From Clostridium zeae (lineage in GTDB: Bacteria > Bacillota > Clostridia > Clostridiales > Clostridiaceae), in NCBI RefSeq assembly GCF_017312485.1, contig NZ_BMBA01000002.1, positions 982,635-1,046,634 on the forward strand: DNA of 64,000 bases, read 5' to 3'. The notes beneath the pieces were generated by a model. It worked only from the letters and a program-made list of their open reading frames with translations. It had not been told where the DNA came from and did no database searches. Below, in pieces: positions 45,118-56,316 of the stretch. The translations under genes and the position numbers were made by a program. How positions within the stretch are numbered: the stretch's first letter is position 1; each line of letters opens with the position of its first letter.

Positions 45118-48071
<2,954 letters not shown>

Positions 48072-48097
48072 CTCTTAAATTATTTTTTCTCTCTCTT

Positions 48098-48145
48098 ACA
48101 GTGATTATTATATATACGATTTCATGATTTTGAAATGGATTTCAA
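48098..48145 (-). promoter_or_regulatory. Alpha-glucoside PTS operon promoter with RpiR-type operator
   Basis: TTGAAAT and ATTTCAA around GG (48130-48145) form a palindrome. On the minus strand its inner half supplies a TTCAAA-like -35 element about 16 bases before a TATAAT -10 box near 48106-48111. A regulator bound here would meet RNA polymerase directly, fitting control by the adjacent RpiR-type protein. Confidence 0.6.
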
Positions 48146-48151
48146 ACACTA

Positions 48152-48185
48152 AGAAACCTGTTAGCATAAAAGATAACAGGTTTCT
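48152..48185. terminator. Hairpin between the RpiR-type gene and EIICB
   Basis: AGAAACCTGTTA and TAACAGGTTTCT form a perfect 12-bp stem with a 10-base loop, 25 bases downstream of the regulator stop. It probably ends the regulator transcript, though the U run is poor. Confidence 0.6.
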
Positions 48186-48209
48186 AAAATTTAAAGTATT
48201 TATGAATTT

Positions 48210-48968
48210 TTATTGTTTTTTTATATTTGTTTCTTCATAGTATCTATAGATTAAATATTCCATGAGCATAAGCATATTAGCGAAAAATGAATTAGGAAGC
48301 ATGTTGCTGTCATCCAATTTATGCATATCAAATATCTTAAATGAAACATCTGAAAGTTCTGAGATACTGTTTTCAACTTCTTTAGTAAAAGAAACAACTA
48401 CTTTATTTTTCTTTTTTGCTACTTCAACCTTATCTAATACCTCTTTAGTCTCTCCTGATTTAGATATTACTATCAACATCTCCATATCTTCTAGATTATT
48501 CTCAAAACTTCCTATAGAATCTATTAATATACTTTTTATTCCTATCCCTAACATCTTTTTATTGAAATATTCCCCAGCTATCTTAGAATAACCTCTTGCG
48601 TATATAAATATATACTTCTTTGTTCCACTTGATAGCAATTCAATAAATCTGTTTACATGTTCTTCTTCAATGTACTTAAATAAAAAATTAATGTCTGTGC
48701 CTATTAGAGCTTCAGATTTTTCTACAGTTCCTGAATTCTTATTACTTACAAGTGGTATTATATTGTAGACCATATCTATGAATCCGGTGAATCCTAATTT
48801 CTTTGAAAGCCTCATAATTGTGGATGTAGAAGTATAGTTTTCAGCAGCTACCCCTCTTACACCTATATCCATAACATTATCAATATGATCAATTATATAT
48901 TCAAGTACTTGCTCCTCTAACGCAGTAATCTTTTTATTATTAACTATTTTACTTAAATCAGCTTTCAT
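48210..48968 (-). CDS. MurR/RpiR family regulator of the alpha-glucoside operon
   Basis: A 252-residue regulator. Residues about 1-80 form the RpiR helix-turn-helix (IGVRGVAAENYTSTSTIMRLSKKLGFTGFIDMVY). Residues about 105-235 form a SIS sugar-phosphate-binding domain (KYIFIYARGYSKIAGEYFNKKMLGIG, MLIVISKSGETKEVLDKVEVAKK). It would sense a phosphorylated sugar such as maltose-6-phosphate and control the PTS operon downstream. GAGGAAGG precedes the ATG. A palindromic site lies in the gap to the target operon. Confidence 0.88.
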   Translation of the reverse strand: MKADLSKIVNNKKITALEEQVLEYIIDHIDNVMDIGVRGVAAENYTSTSTIMRLSKKLGFTGFIDMVYNIIPLVSNKNSGTVEKSEALIGTDINFLFKYIEEEHVNRFIELLSSGTKKYIFIYARGYSKIAGEYFNKKMLGIGIKSILIDSIGSFENNLEDMEMLIVISKSGETKEVLDKVEVAKKKNKVVVSFTKEVENSISELSDVSFKIFDMHKLDDSNMLPNSFFANMLMLMEYLIYRYYEETNIKKQ

Positions 48969-49272
48969 TTTTCAACCTTCCTCTAACAAAGATATTAAGT
49001 ATGCATAGGTTTTAATATCTCATCCTGAATTTATATTTTAACTTCTCTGTCAAAAATTAAATAAACTTAACTAATGCTTCATAACCTAAATTTATAACTT
49101 TTTAAATTCCTTAGATCTTAAATTATATATTTACTATATTATCAGTATTTTTTAACAAATAAAATAATATTGTTTTATGTGTACCACTTAAATCTAAGAA
49201 TATAACTTATATATCATAATTACACTTAATAATCGTGAGTAAAGTTATTTTTTACAATTTTCAAAATTAATG
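48969..49272. other. Divergent intergenic region
   Basis: About 300 A+T-rich bases between the RpiR-type regulator (minus) and the flavodoxin-fold pair (plus). Apart from the inverted-repeat promoter that follows it, nothing was recognised. Confidence 0.45.
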
Positions 49273-49328
49273 TTGACACTGTAAACTTAAAGATTGTATA
49301 ATTATCTCATAAAGTTTACAGTGTCAAC
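49272..49328 (+). promoter_or_regulatory. Promoter bracketed by inverted operators, before the flavodoxin-fold pair
   Basis: TTGACA (49273-49278) and TATAAT (49297-49302) are 18 bases apart. The 17-base arm GTTGACACTGTAAACTT (49272-49288) covers the -35 box, and its exact inverse AAGTTTACAGTGTCAAC (49312-49328) covers the early transcribed region. Each arm core, GTTGACACTGTAAAC, is itself nearly palindromic (GTTKACA-N-TGTMAAC), as for TetR-type sites. Two bound dimers would shut the promoter. No tetR-type gene is in the window. Confidence 0.75.
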
Positions 49329-49351
49329 TTAAAAATATTAGGAGGAAGTTT

Positions 49352-49930
49352 ATGAAAATTTTAATGGTAAGTGATAGTTCAAATCAAACCTCACTAGGAA
49401 AAAATTTAGAAGAAGCTTTGCTAAAAACTTTAAAAGAAAATAACTATGATTTGAAACATTATAATGTTAGTAACGTTGAAATGAAAAAATGTATAGGCTG
49501 CTTCAATTGCTGGGTAAAAACACCAGGGTTATGTATCTTTGATGATATAACCCGTGACATAGCTGATGCTGATGTAAATAGTGATCTTTATATCATACTT
49601 AATGAAGTAAAGTATGGTGGTTATAGTTCTAAGATAAAAAAAGTATTGGATAGAAGCATATGCAAAATACTTCCTTTCTTTAAAGAAGTAAATGGAGAAA
49701 CGCACCACGCTCCCCGCTATGATAAATATCCAGATCTATTTTTTATTGGTTATGGAGACAATATTACACAAAAAGAAGAACAAGACTTTAAGAACTTAAA
49801 TCAAGCCAATGCTATAAACTTTCAAGTAGAAAAAGCTGAAACTCAAATATGCAGACAACAGGAACAGGTTGAAGCTTCAGTTCTTATGGTATTAGATCAT
49901 ATTAAGAAAATAGGAGGAGAAGTGAAATGA
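49352..49930 (+). CDS. Flavodoxin-fold NAD(P)H-dependent FMN reductase-like protein
   Basis: A 192-residue protein with a flavodoxin-like start (MKILMVSDSSNQTSLGKNLEEALLKTLKENNYDL). It has the CIGCFNCWVKTPGLCIFDD motif found in iron-sulfur flavoproteins and NADPH-dependent FMN reductases, where the Cys residues may bind a cluster or act in redox. It probably binds FMN and reduces quinones, nitro compounds or metals; the substrate is unknown. GGAGG precedes the ATG. It overlaps the next gene by ATGA, indicating coupled translation. Confidence 0.82.
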   Translation: MKILMVSDSSNQTSLGKNLEEALLKTLKENNYDLKHYNVSNVEMKKCIGCFNCWVKTPGLCIFDDITRDIADADVNSDLYIILNEVKYGGYSSKIKKVLDRSICKILPFFKEVNGETHHAPRYDKYPDLFFIGYGDNITQKEEQDFKNLNQANAINFQVEKAETQICRQQEQVEASVLMVLDHIKKIGGEVK

Positions 49931-50577
49931 CAAAAATATGTTTTATAAACGGAAGTCCAAGAGGGAAAAATAGTGCCTCTAAAAATCTTATCGATGAATT
50001 ATGTAAAATCACATCAAATGCTATAAAAGAAACAAATCACATCTCCTTGAACAACAAATTTGATTATGAGGTAGTTACAGACTCAGATGCTATTGTGATT
50101 GCTTTTCCTTTATATGTTGACACTTTGCCATCTTCAGTAATTGAATTTTTAGAAGACCTAGAACTTTTTGCTAGAAATACTACTAAACACCCCAAAGTAT
50201 ATGCTATAGTAAACTGCGGTTTCTTTGAAGGATTTCAAACTAAAAATGCAATGGTCCTGCTGGAAAACTTTTGCCTTAAGACAGGTTTCATATGGCGTTT
50301 TGGAATAGGTATAGGTGCTGGTGAATTTATGAGATCTACTAAAGATATAATTCCTATAAACAGTGATATAAAAAGAGAGGTATATAATTCTTTCATTGAA
50401 CTAAACAAAGATATTGTAAATAATAAACATGACTCTAAAGAAAACCTCTTTATATCACCTAATTTTCCTAAATCTGAGTTTATCGCTTCCGCAGATAATG
50501 GTTGGGTTGAGTTTGCAAAAAACTTTTCGGTAAGCAAAGAGCAACTTTATTCCACTCCTTTTAAAAATACTTTATAA
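49927..50577 (+). CDS. Second flavodoxin-fold protein of the pair
   Basis: A 216-residue protein with an FMN phosphate-binding loop-like start (ICFINGSPRGKNSASKNLIDEL) and AIVIAFPLYVDTLPSSVIEFLEDLE, which is the flavodoxin/NADPH-dependent reductase pattern. It lacks the Cys cluster of its upstream partner. The start ATG overlaps the stop of the first gene. The two may form a heteromer or act in sequence; the operon is controlled by an inverted-repeat promoter suggesting strong repression without inducer. Confidence 0.8.
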   Translation: MTKICFINGSPRGKNSASKNLIDELCKITSNAIKETNHISLNNKFDYEVVTDSDAIVIAFPLYVDTLPSSVIEFLEDLELFARNTTKHPKVYAIVNCGFFEGFQTKNAMVLLENFCLKTGFIWRFGIGIGAGEFMRSTKDIIPINSDIKREVYNSFIELNKDIVNNKHDSKENLFISPNFPKSEFIASADNGWVEFAKNFSVSKEQLYSTPFKNTL

Positions 50578-50618
50578 TAAAAAAGTTGCTGAAGCGACCC
50601 TTCTTCAGCAACTTTTAA
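50578..50618. terminator. Bidirectional terminator after the flavodoxin-fold pair
   Basis: AAAAGTTGCTGAAG and CTTCAGCAACTTTT arms with a short loop, flanked by A and T runs. It separates the pair from the convergent ABM-domain gene. Confidence 0.87.
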
Positions 50619-50631
50619 ACACAAAACAAAT

Positions 50632-50922
50632 TTATTTACTTACAGGAATATATACATTTCTCTCTCTTGGACTTACGAAATATCCCTCTACAGTATTTAT
50701 CCATTTTTTAAAATGCTCTGTTTCTAAATGTTCCTCCATTGCATTCTCAGATTCATACACTTCATAAAGCAAAAACTTACTCTCATTTTCGGAATCTTGT
50801 AAGAAATCAAATGTTTTAATCCCTTCTTCTTTTATTGAATTACTTTGATTTTCTAAAGTAGCTTCAATAAATTTTTTTATGTATTCTGACTTAATATAAA
50901 AAGTAACACTTTTAACTATCAT
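50632..50922 (-). CDS. ABM-domain (antibiotic biosynthesis monooxygenase-like) protein
   Basis: A 96-residue single-domain protein. The pattern VTFYIKSEYIKKFIEATLENQSNSIKEEG, then FLQDSENESKFLLYEVYESENAMEEHLETEHFKKW, is that of the ABM ferredoxin-like fold (LsrG/YgiN-like). Members include small monooxygenases and proteins with other roles; the function here is not known. It lies convergent to the flavodoxin-fold pair and might belong to the same quinone or electrophile response. Confidence 0.83.
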   Translation of the reverse strand: MIVKSVTFYIKSEYIKKFIEATLENQSNSIKEEGIKTFDFLQDSENESKFLLYEVYESENAMEEHLETEHFKKWINTVEGYFVSPRERNVYIPVSK

Positions 50923-51082
50923 CTTTCTTCACTCCTAATTAATTATTAATCCTTCACAAAACTCATTGAAGTATTGGATGGAAAAACACTTTAATTTCCA
51001 CATAATATTATGCATAACCTAATATTAAAACTTTTTTGTGGAATAATAAATACTATTAATCTTTATAAATGAGGTAATAGTG

Positions 51083-51445
51083 ATGTTTAATCTAATACTA
51101 TTTGTTTTAATTGGTCTTGCAGCCGGCATATTAAGTGGACTTTTCGGAATCGGTGGTGGAGTAATAATAGTTCCCGCGCTTATTTACATATGTAATTTTT
51201 CTCAATTAAAAGCACAGGGCACTTCACTAGCTGTGTTACTTCCTCCAGTAGGTCTACTAGCCTTTTTAGAGTATTACAAAAAAGGTGACGTTGATATAAA
51301 AGCAGGAATAATCATCTGTATTACTGTGCTTATCGGAGGCATATTTGGTGGAAAAATTGCTCAGGCTATCTCCCCTGATATGTTAAAGAAGGGCTTTGCA
51401 CTTTTTATGCTTATTATATCTTTGAAGATGTTATTTGGAAAATAG
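51083..51445 (+). CDS. Half-size TauE/SafE (TSUP) membrane protein
   Basis: A 120-residue protein with about four helices. The start FNLILFVLIGLAAGILSGLFGIGGGVIIVPALIY carries the GLFGIGGG signature of the TauE/SafE family of anion/sulfonate exporters. Full-length members have about 250 residues with two such halves; here only one half is present and no partner gene follows. Either it works as a dimer, as some half-size Firmicutes members may, or it is a remnant. The ATG at 51083 with GAGGT upstream is preferred to the GTG at 51080. A strong terminator follows. Confidence 0.85.
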   Translation: MFNLILFVLIGLAAGILSGLFGIGGGVIIVPALIYICNFSQLKAQGTSLAVLLPPVGLLAFLEYYKKGDVDIKAGIIICITVLIGGIFGGKIAQAISPDMLKKGFALFMLIISLKMLFGK

Positions 51446-51448
51446 TCA

Positions 51449-51488
51449 ATGGATTCTTGGTAAAGTTATTTTCCAAGAATCCATTATT
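51449..51488. terminator. Terminator after the TSUP gene
   Basis: AATGGATTCTTGG and CCAAGAATCCATT form a perfect 13-bp stem with a 12-base loop, close behind the stop codon and followed by TATTAAA. Confidence 0.75.
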
Positions 51489-51575
51489 AAATCTTAAAGT
51501 TAATATTCATATAGCCAATCCAAATTAATCATATAATTTTCTGCTTAAGTATTACTCTTATAAAAAATGTAATTT

Positions 51576-52547
51576 CTAATCTAGATTATTACATCCTTTT
51601 AGCAATTCTACAATTTCACAAATATTTTGCTTAGCCCAATCATATGCTCCACGATCTTCATAATTTCTATAATCACATTCTAGAACTTGTATTAAGAATA
51701 AATATAAATCATACCACCTAATACGAAGTTTTTGAATATCTGTTAGTATTTCAATTCCATAGCCTCTAAAAAATTCTTTATTATGATTATGAGTTCTAAA
51801 GCCTACTTCCATTAACTCATCAGCCCAAAGACATCTTTCAAAATCAATCAATCCAGTTATTTGCCCATGTTCAATAAATATATTACCAGCCCATAAATCC
51901 CAATGCACTAGCTTTGGTACTTTTACTTCCTCAAAAGCTTTTATATCTCTTAAAAACAGTTGTTTTATTACTTGAGGTTCTACTCCAATATCAATATTAA
52001 ACACTTTTGCATCACTAATAGTATCATTAATCATATCATAAAATACATCAGCCCATTCAACTCCCTGTTTGTCTACTTGACCATAGTATCCAAACTTACT
52101 ACCTGTTATACTATTGATTTTTAAATTGAATACAGCTGTTTTGTATGTTATATTTATTAATTCTTCTTTACTAAGCTTTTCTTGAACAGAATTTAAGCTT
52201 TCTCCATTAAGCTTTGACATAAAAAAATAATCCGTTTCACAAAGCTCATGGCTATTATCATAATACAATACTTCAGCAATTGGGATGTCAGTTTTAATTT
52301 TAATGAGTTTCATTACTTCTACTTCTGCTTGCATTATATTTTTTTCATGTGTCATTACCAAAGCATCTTTTGGTGGAGCAATCTTAAGTATCACTTCTCT
52401 TCCATCAGATAAAATCACCATATAAGCTACATTGAAGAACCCTTCTTTTAACTCTATTACTTCTAACAGCTCCACTCCACTGAAAGCTCTTTTTACCATA
52501 TTACTTATAGTCTCATATGATTGTTTATTTTTTGTTGAAGTTTCCAT
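51576..52547 (-). CDS. Aminoglycoside phosphotransferase (APH) family kinase
   Basis: A 323-residue small-molecule kinase. The catalytic loop is HWDLWAGNIF with Asp217 and Asn222. The metal-binding motif is IDFE (Asp235), as in many APH-family members. The N lobe has VILKIAPP with the ATP-binding Lys. The family phosphorylates aminoglycosides, choline, homoserine or sugars; the specific substrate cannot be told, and resistance should not be assumed. It is monocistronic. Confidence 0.85.
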   Translation of the reverse strand: METSTKNKQSYETISNMVKRAFSGVELLEVIELKEGFFNVAYMVILSDGREVILKIAPPKDALVMTHEKNIMQAEVEVMKLIKIKTDIPIAEVLYYDNSHELCETDYFFMSKLNGESLNSVQEKLSKEELINITYKTAVFNLKINSITGSKFGYYGQVDKQGVEWADVFYDMINDTISDAKVFNIDIGVEPQVIKQLFLRDIKAFEEVKVPKLVHWDLWAGNIFIEHGQITGLIDFERCLWADELMEVGFRTHNHNKEFFRGYGIEILTDIQKLRIRWYDLYLFLIQVLECDYRNYEDRGAYDWAKQNICEIVELLKGCNNLD

Positions 52548-52747
52548 TTTAAACTCTCCCTAATATTTCTCAAACCTCTTTAAATTTCCTCATTATAAAT
52601 TCATAGCTTAAATATATATTTATAAATTTTAAACTTGTCCTATTATATATTTACCATATATTCCAAAAAACATAAAGAAAAAACTATTAATATTGCAAAA
52701 TATTCTTAAAATCTTATTCTATATAATGGCGTTATCAACATCTATTC

Positions 52748-54082
52748 TTATATTCTCTTTCCCCATACTGCAATACCGTACTGATCTTTTCCCGTTATAG
52801 TTATAGTTGGTTCATCTAACTGCCAGTCCCAAGCAGCAGTTATTTTATACACTTCTACAATATTTCCATAAGTAATTGATATTGTTGTATCATTTATATA
52901 TTTCCATTGTCCTATAATCGAACAACATTCAAACTTTCCATCTTCAGATAAAATCATCGGTACAGAGTTAAATACTCCTTGAGGAATAGAAGGTACGAGC
53001 TTAATTCTCTCATATTCACCAACAATGAATTCTCTACCTATTGGCTGAGTTATCTCACCAGCATAGGGTTCTGGATTTAGCACTGGCCATCCATCTGGTG
53101 TCCAGAACATCTTATAAACATGCATTGTTGAAATTTGAGGTGTTTTAAAATCATGTTCTCTTATATGACATATAAGATACCATTGATTATCAAAATCTCT
53201 CAAAACTGAATTATGCCCTGGTCCCATGTATCCTTGTCCATCATTAAAATGATATCCACATGCAATCATATATCCAATTTCATTGTTGTAATCATCTAAA
53301 TCTGTCATATCTCTTCCATTGGTATCATAGTAAGGTCCTATTACATCTTTGCTTCTTCCAACTCTTATATTATAATCACTTTTTAAAGAACCATAGGAAA
53401 CAAAAAGATAATAGTATCCTGTATCAGGATTATATTTTATATATGGCCCTTCAATTGAGCTATCAAACCATTTTGGACGACGAGCGATGCATTTTCCAAT
53501 GCCTTCTTCTGAAGCAAGCCCTGTTTCAGTGTCTAGTTTTATAATATGACATCCTCCCCAAAAAGATCCATAAACCATATACTGCTCTTCAGCTTCTTCA
53601 TCTATTATTAAGTTAGCATCTATTGCATTTACAGGCATATCCTCACTAGTCTTCAGCACACAACCTCTAGGAATAAAAGGGCCTTCTGCATTATCTGCTA
53701 CGGCAAGAAATATACAGGACTGACGCACTCCCCAAGTAGAATTAGAGCAATATAATCTATACTCATCTCCAACTTTTATAATATCTGGAGCCCAAATTCC
53801 AGTGTCTTCTACCCACTCTATAGATTCCTTTGGAGGATTTTCAACAACCTTACCTATAGTTTCCCAGGTAATCATATCTGCAGATTTCCTTGCTATAGCA
53901 CCTGTACAATAAGTGTAGTAGTTACCAGACAATGGATCATGATAAATAGCTGGATCATGTGCTCCCCATAAACTAAACTTACTTTGTTCTCTTGGTCCTT
54001 CCTCAGATTTAAACACAGGCTTAGCTATAGGAATTGGTGGTTTGCTTGGAAACTTTATATTACATTCTTTAAATTTAGCCAT
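52748..54082 (-). CDS. GH43 family glycosidase (arabinanase/arabinosidase-like)
   Basis: A 444-residue five-bladed propeller enzyme of family 43. The catalytic residues are visible: base Asp43 in AHDPAIYHDP, modulating Asp155 in NAIDANLIID, and acid Glu211 in SSIEGPYI. The GPGHNSVLRD segment and C-terminal all-beta part (about 340-444) are typical of arabinan-active subfamilies. There is no signal peptide, so it is probably cytoplasmic and acts on short imported oligosaccharides. It lies downstream of the sugar ABC transporter genes but after a terminator, with its own 400-base upstream gap. GGAG precedes the ATG. Confidence 0.88.
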   Translation of the reverse strand: MAKFKECNIKFPSKPPIPIAKPVFKSEEGPREQSKFSLWGAHDPAIYHDPLSGNYYTYCTGAIARKSADMITWETIGKVVENPPKESIEWVEDTGIWAPDIIKVGDEYRLYCSNSTWGVRQSCIFLAVADNAEGPFIPRGCVLKTSEDMPVNAIDANLIIDEEAEEQYMVYGSFWGGCHIIKLDTETGLASEEGIGKCIARRPKWFDSSIEGPYIKYNPDTGYYYLFVSYGSLKSDYNIRVGRSKDVIGPYYDTNGRDMTDLDDYNNEIGYMIACGYHFNDGQGYMGPGHNSVLRDFDNQWYLICHIREHDFKTPQISTMHVYKMFWTPDGWPVLNPEPYAGEITQPIGREFIVGEYERIKLVPSIPQGVFNSVPMILSEDGKFECCSIIGQWKYINDTTISITYGNIVEVYKITAAWDWQLDEPTITITGKDQYGIAVWGKRI

Positions 54083-54410
54083 TGTTCTTCTCCTTATTAA
54101 TTTTTAAAATAGCTTTAATTTAATCTTAATTAAAATAATAATTATATTTCTTCATTATGACTTTATTTTTTATATATTATTGTACACTTGACGAGCACTA
54201 TAGCCCAACATTACAACCTGCTAAATCATTGAGTAGTTGCAAATATTTTTCTATATAGCCTCCTTTTCAATATACCATGTAGCATAATATATATCAACGT
54301 TCATTTTAGAATTATTTAAATCAGTTAATATAAATCTCAATATATTTTAAAACTTAAAAAGAACTCAATATTATTTACTAACTCAAAAACTTTATACCTT
54401 CTTAGACAGT
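54083..54410. other. Intergenic region upstream of the GH43 gene
   Basis: About 330 A+T-rich bases holding the probable GH43 promoter. No LacI-type operator or cre match like those upstream of the GH65 gene was found here, so separate control is likely. Confidence 0.45.
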
Positions 54411-54436
54411 AAAAAAAGCATCACTTTCAGTGATGC
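54411..54436 (-). terminator. Terminator of the GH65-ABC transporter operon
   Basis: On the minus strand GCATCACT and AGTGATGC around a 3-base loop are followed by seven T residues. It lies about 50 bases past the last permease gene. Confidence 0.87.
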
Positions 54437-54483
54437 AGAAACACTTGATCATATTTAAATAACTATTAATAATAACTTCATTT

Positions 54484-55311
54484 CTATTCTTTTCCTCCAG
54501 AGTTGGTAATCCCCTTAACAAAATTCCTTTGGAGAATAAAAAATATTAAAATTGATGGTAGTGATAATATCATAACCCCTGCCATAACTTGATCTGAAGC
54601 CTGAAAATACTGCCCATAAAAGGAGTTAAGCCCAATCGGTAATGTATACATTTCAGTAGATTGCGCAAGTAAACTTGGCCACAAGAAACTATTCCAATTT
54701 CCTGTAAACATCAATATAAATTGAGTTGTTAATGCAGTTTTAGACATAGGCATAACTATTCTAAAAAAAGTTCCGAACTTGCCCAGACCATCAACCTCTG
54801 CTGCCTCCTCCACTTCTTTCGGTATACTTAAATAAAATTGTCTCATTAAGAATATTCCAAATAAGCTCGTTAGAAATGGTAAAGTCATTCCTTTATAAGT
54901 ATTTACCCATCCCAGCTTGCTCAATAATATATATGTAGGCACCATCACTACTTGTCCTGGAATCATCATCATTCCTAATACTGACAAAAACATTATATTT
55001 CTTCCTGGAAAATTAATTCTAGCTAGAGAATAGCCAGCCATAGAGTTAAACAGCAAATTACCACAGGTAACAACTCCAGCCACTATAATAGAATTTATAG
55101 TCCATTTTAAAAACGGATAATTCTTAAACACAAAAATATAATTTTTAAAGGATAAAGTTTTTAAGTCAACTGAAAAGTTATTAACCGCTGAAGTAGGTTT
55201 TAATGATGTAATTGCACTCCATAGGAATGGCCCTAAGGTTATAAATGCATACCCAATTAGAATCAAATAAAAAACAATTCTAATAGGTGATATATATTTT
55301 TTCTTTTTCAT
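54484..55311 (-). CDS. Sugar ABC transporter permease (MalG type)
   Basis: A 275-residue inner-membrane permease with six helices. The EAA loop that contacts the ATPase is EAAEVDGLGKFGTFFRIVMPMSK (residues about 168-190). It pairs with the MalF-type permease gene, which ends 12 bases before its start. No ATPase gene is in the operon; a shared MsmX/MsiK-type ATPase encoded elsewhere is expected, as is common in Firmicutes. Confidence 0.92.
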   Translation of the reverse strand: MKKKKYISPIRIVFYLILIGYAFITLGPFLWSAITSLKPTSAVNNFSVDLKTLSFKNYIFVFKNYPFLKWTINSIIVAGVVTCGNLLFNSMAGYSLARINFPGRNIMFLSVLGMMMIPGQVVMVPTYILLSKLGWVNTYKGMTLPFLTSLFGIFLMRQFYLSIPKEVEEAAEVDGLGKFGTFFRIVMPMSKTALTTQFILMFTGNWNSFLWPSLLAQSTEMYTLPIGLNSFYGQYFQASDQVMAGVMILSLPSILIFFILQRNFVKGITNSGGKE

Positions 55312-55323
55312 AAACCATCCCTC

Positions 55324-56268
55324 CTATGCACTTTCTTCTTTAAATATAGATTTTTGTACTAATGTAAGTGCAAATATTATCGCAAATAAAACAAATGCTA
55401 TAGCACTTGCATATCCCATCCTAAAATCTTTAAAACCTTTATTATATAAGTATAAAACTATAGTCATAGTTTTTCCCAAAGGACCTCCAGTTCCTCCGGA
55501 AATTATATATGCCTGATCAAAAACCTGCAATGTGCCAATGATTGATACAACTAGATTAAAAAAGAAAGTTGGTCTTATTAAAGGTAGTGTTATCTTGAAG
55601 AACCTTTGAATGTTACTAGCTCCATCTATAGTGGCTGCTTCATGCAAATTTACTGGAATATCTTGAAGACCAGATAAAAAGATTATCATGTAGTTACCTA
55701 CGGAAGCCCATACAGCCATTATTATTATGGCAGGAAGAGCAAAGTTAGGCTCTGAAAACCAATTTTTCGGCACCACATGAAATATAGCTAAAAACTTATT
55801 TAAAACTCCATCTACATTGAATATAAACAAAAACATAACTGAAACCGCAACGGTAGATGTTAATGTAGGTATATAATATGCAACCCTAAAAAAAGTCTTT
55901 CCTTTTATGTTTGAATCAACAACTAATGCCAGTAACAGAGCTATGATCAGTTGTGCAGGTACCACTGTTATTGAATATTTAATGGTATTTAATACAGCTA
56001 TTCTAAAGTCAGCATCTTTGAAAACATCTATATAGTTTTGAAGCCCTACATTTTTCGCTTCAAGTATGCTTACTCCATCAAGAAGAGAATATTCTTTAAA
56101 GCTTAGAATAAAAGCTGTAACCATTGGACCTATGAAAAAAATCAAAGCTGAGATAGCGAAAGGAAGTACAAAAAGCCACCCATCAATTTTTTCTCTAACT
56201 TTATATTTACTGCTATTTTTCTTAAGTGAAGTCCTTCTATTATTTTTGATTTGGTGCATAAGACTCAC
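55324..56268 (-). CDS. Sugar ABC transporter permease (MalF type)
   Basis: A 314-residue permease with six helices after a basic cytoplasmic tail (KNNRRTSLKKNSSKYKVREK). The EAA loop is EAATIDGASNIQRFFKITLPLIRP. It forms the membrane channel with the MalG-type protein and takes sugar from the lipoprotein encoded upstream. GAGGAGTGAG lies before the ATG. A hairpin in the short gap upstream probably lowers its expression relative to the binding protein. Confidence 0.92.
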   Translation of the reverse strand: MSLMHQIKNNRRTSLKKNSSKYKVREKIDGWLFVLPFAISALIFFIGPMVTAFILSFKEYSLLDGVSILEAKNVGLQNYIDVFKDADFRIAVLNTIKYSITVVPAQLIIALLLALVVDSNIKGKTFFRVAYYIPTLTSTVAVSVMFLFIFNVDGVLNKFLAIFHVVPKNWFSEPNFALPAIIIMAVWASVGNYMIIFLSGLQDIPVNLHEAATIDGASNIQRFFKITLPLIRPTFFFNLVVSIIGTLQVFDQAYIISGGTGGPLGKTMTIVLYLYNKGFKDFRMGYASAIAFVLFAIIFALTLVQKSIFKEESA

Positions 56269-56286
56269 TCCTCTCTTTTAAAAATA

Positions 56287-56308
56287 GGAAGCGTACAACT
56301 ACGCTTCC
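56287..56308 (-). terminator. Intercistronic attenuator hairpin between binding protein and permease
   Basis: GGAAGCGTA and TACGCTTCC flank a 4-base loop, followed on the minus strand by TATTTTTA. It lies between the solute-binding protein stop and the permease start. Such hairpins allow the binding protein to be made in excess by partial termination or by protecting the upstream mRNA. Confidence 0.75.
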
Positions 56309-56316
56309 TTATTATA

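Noticed and set aside
49272-49328. 17-base inverted repeats considered as insertion-sequence ends
   Set aside because: They lie 23 bases apart and contain a complete promoter with -35 and -10 boxes, so operators are the better reading.
51576-52547. Aminoglycoside resistance gene
   Set aside because: Only the general APH kinase motifs are seen; the family has many non-resistance members and nothing here indicates an antibiotic substrate.
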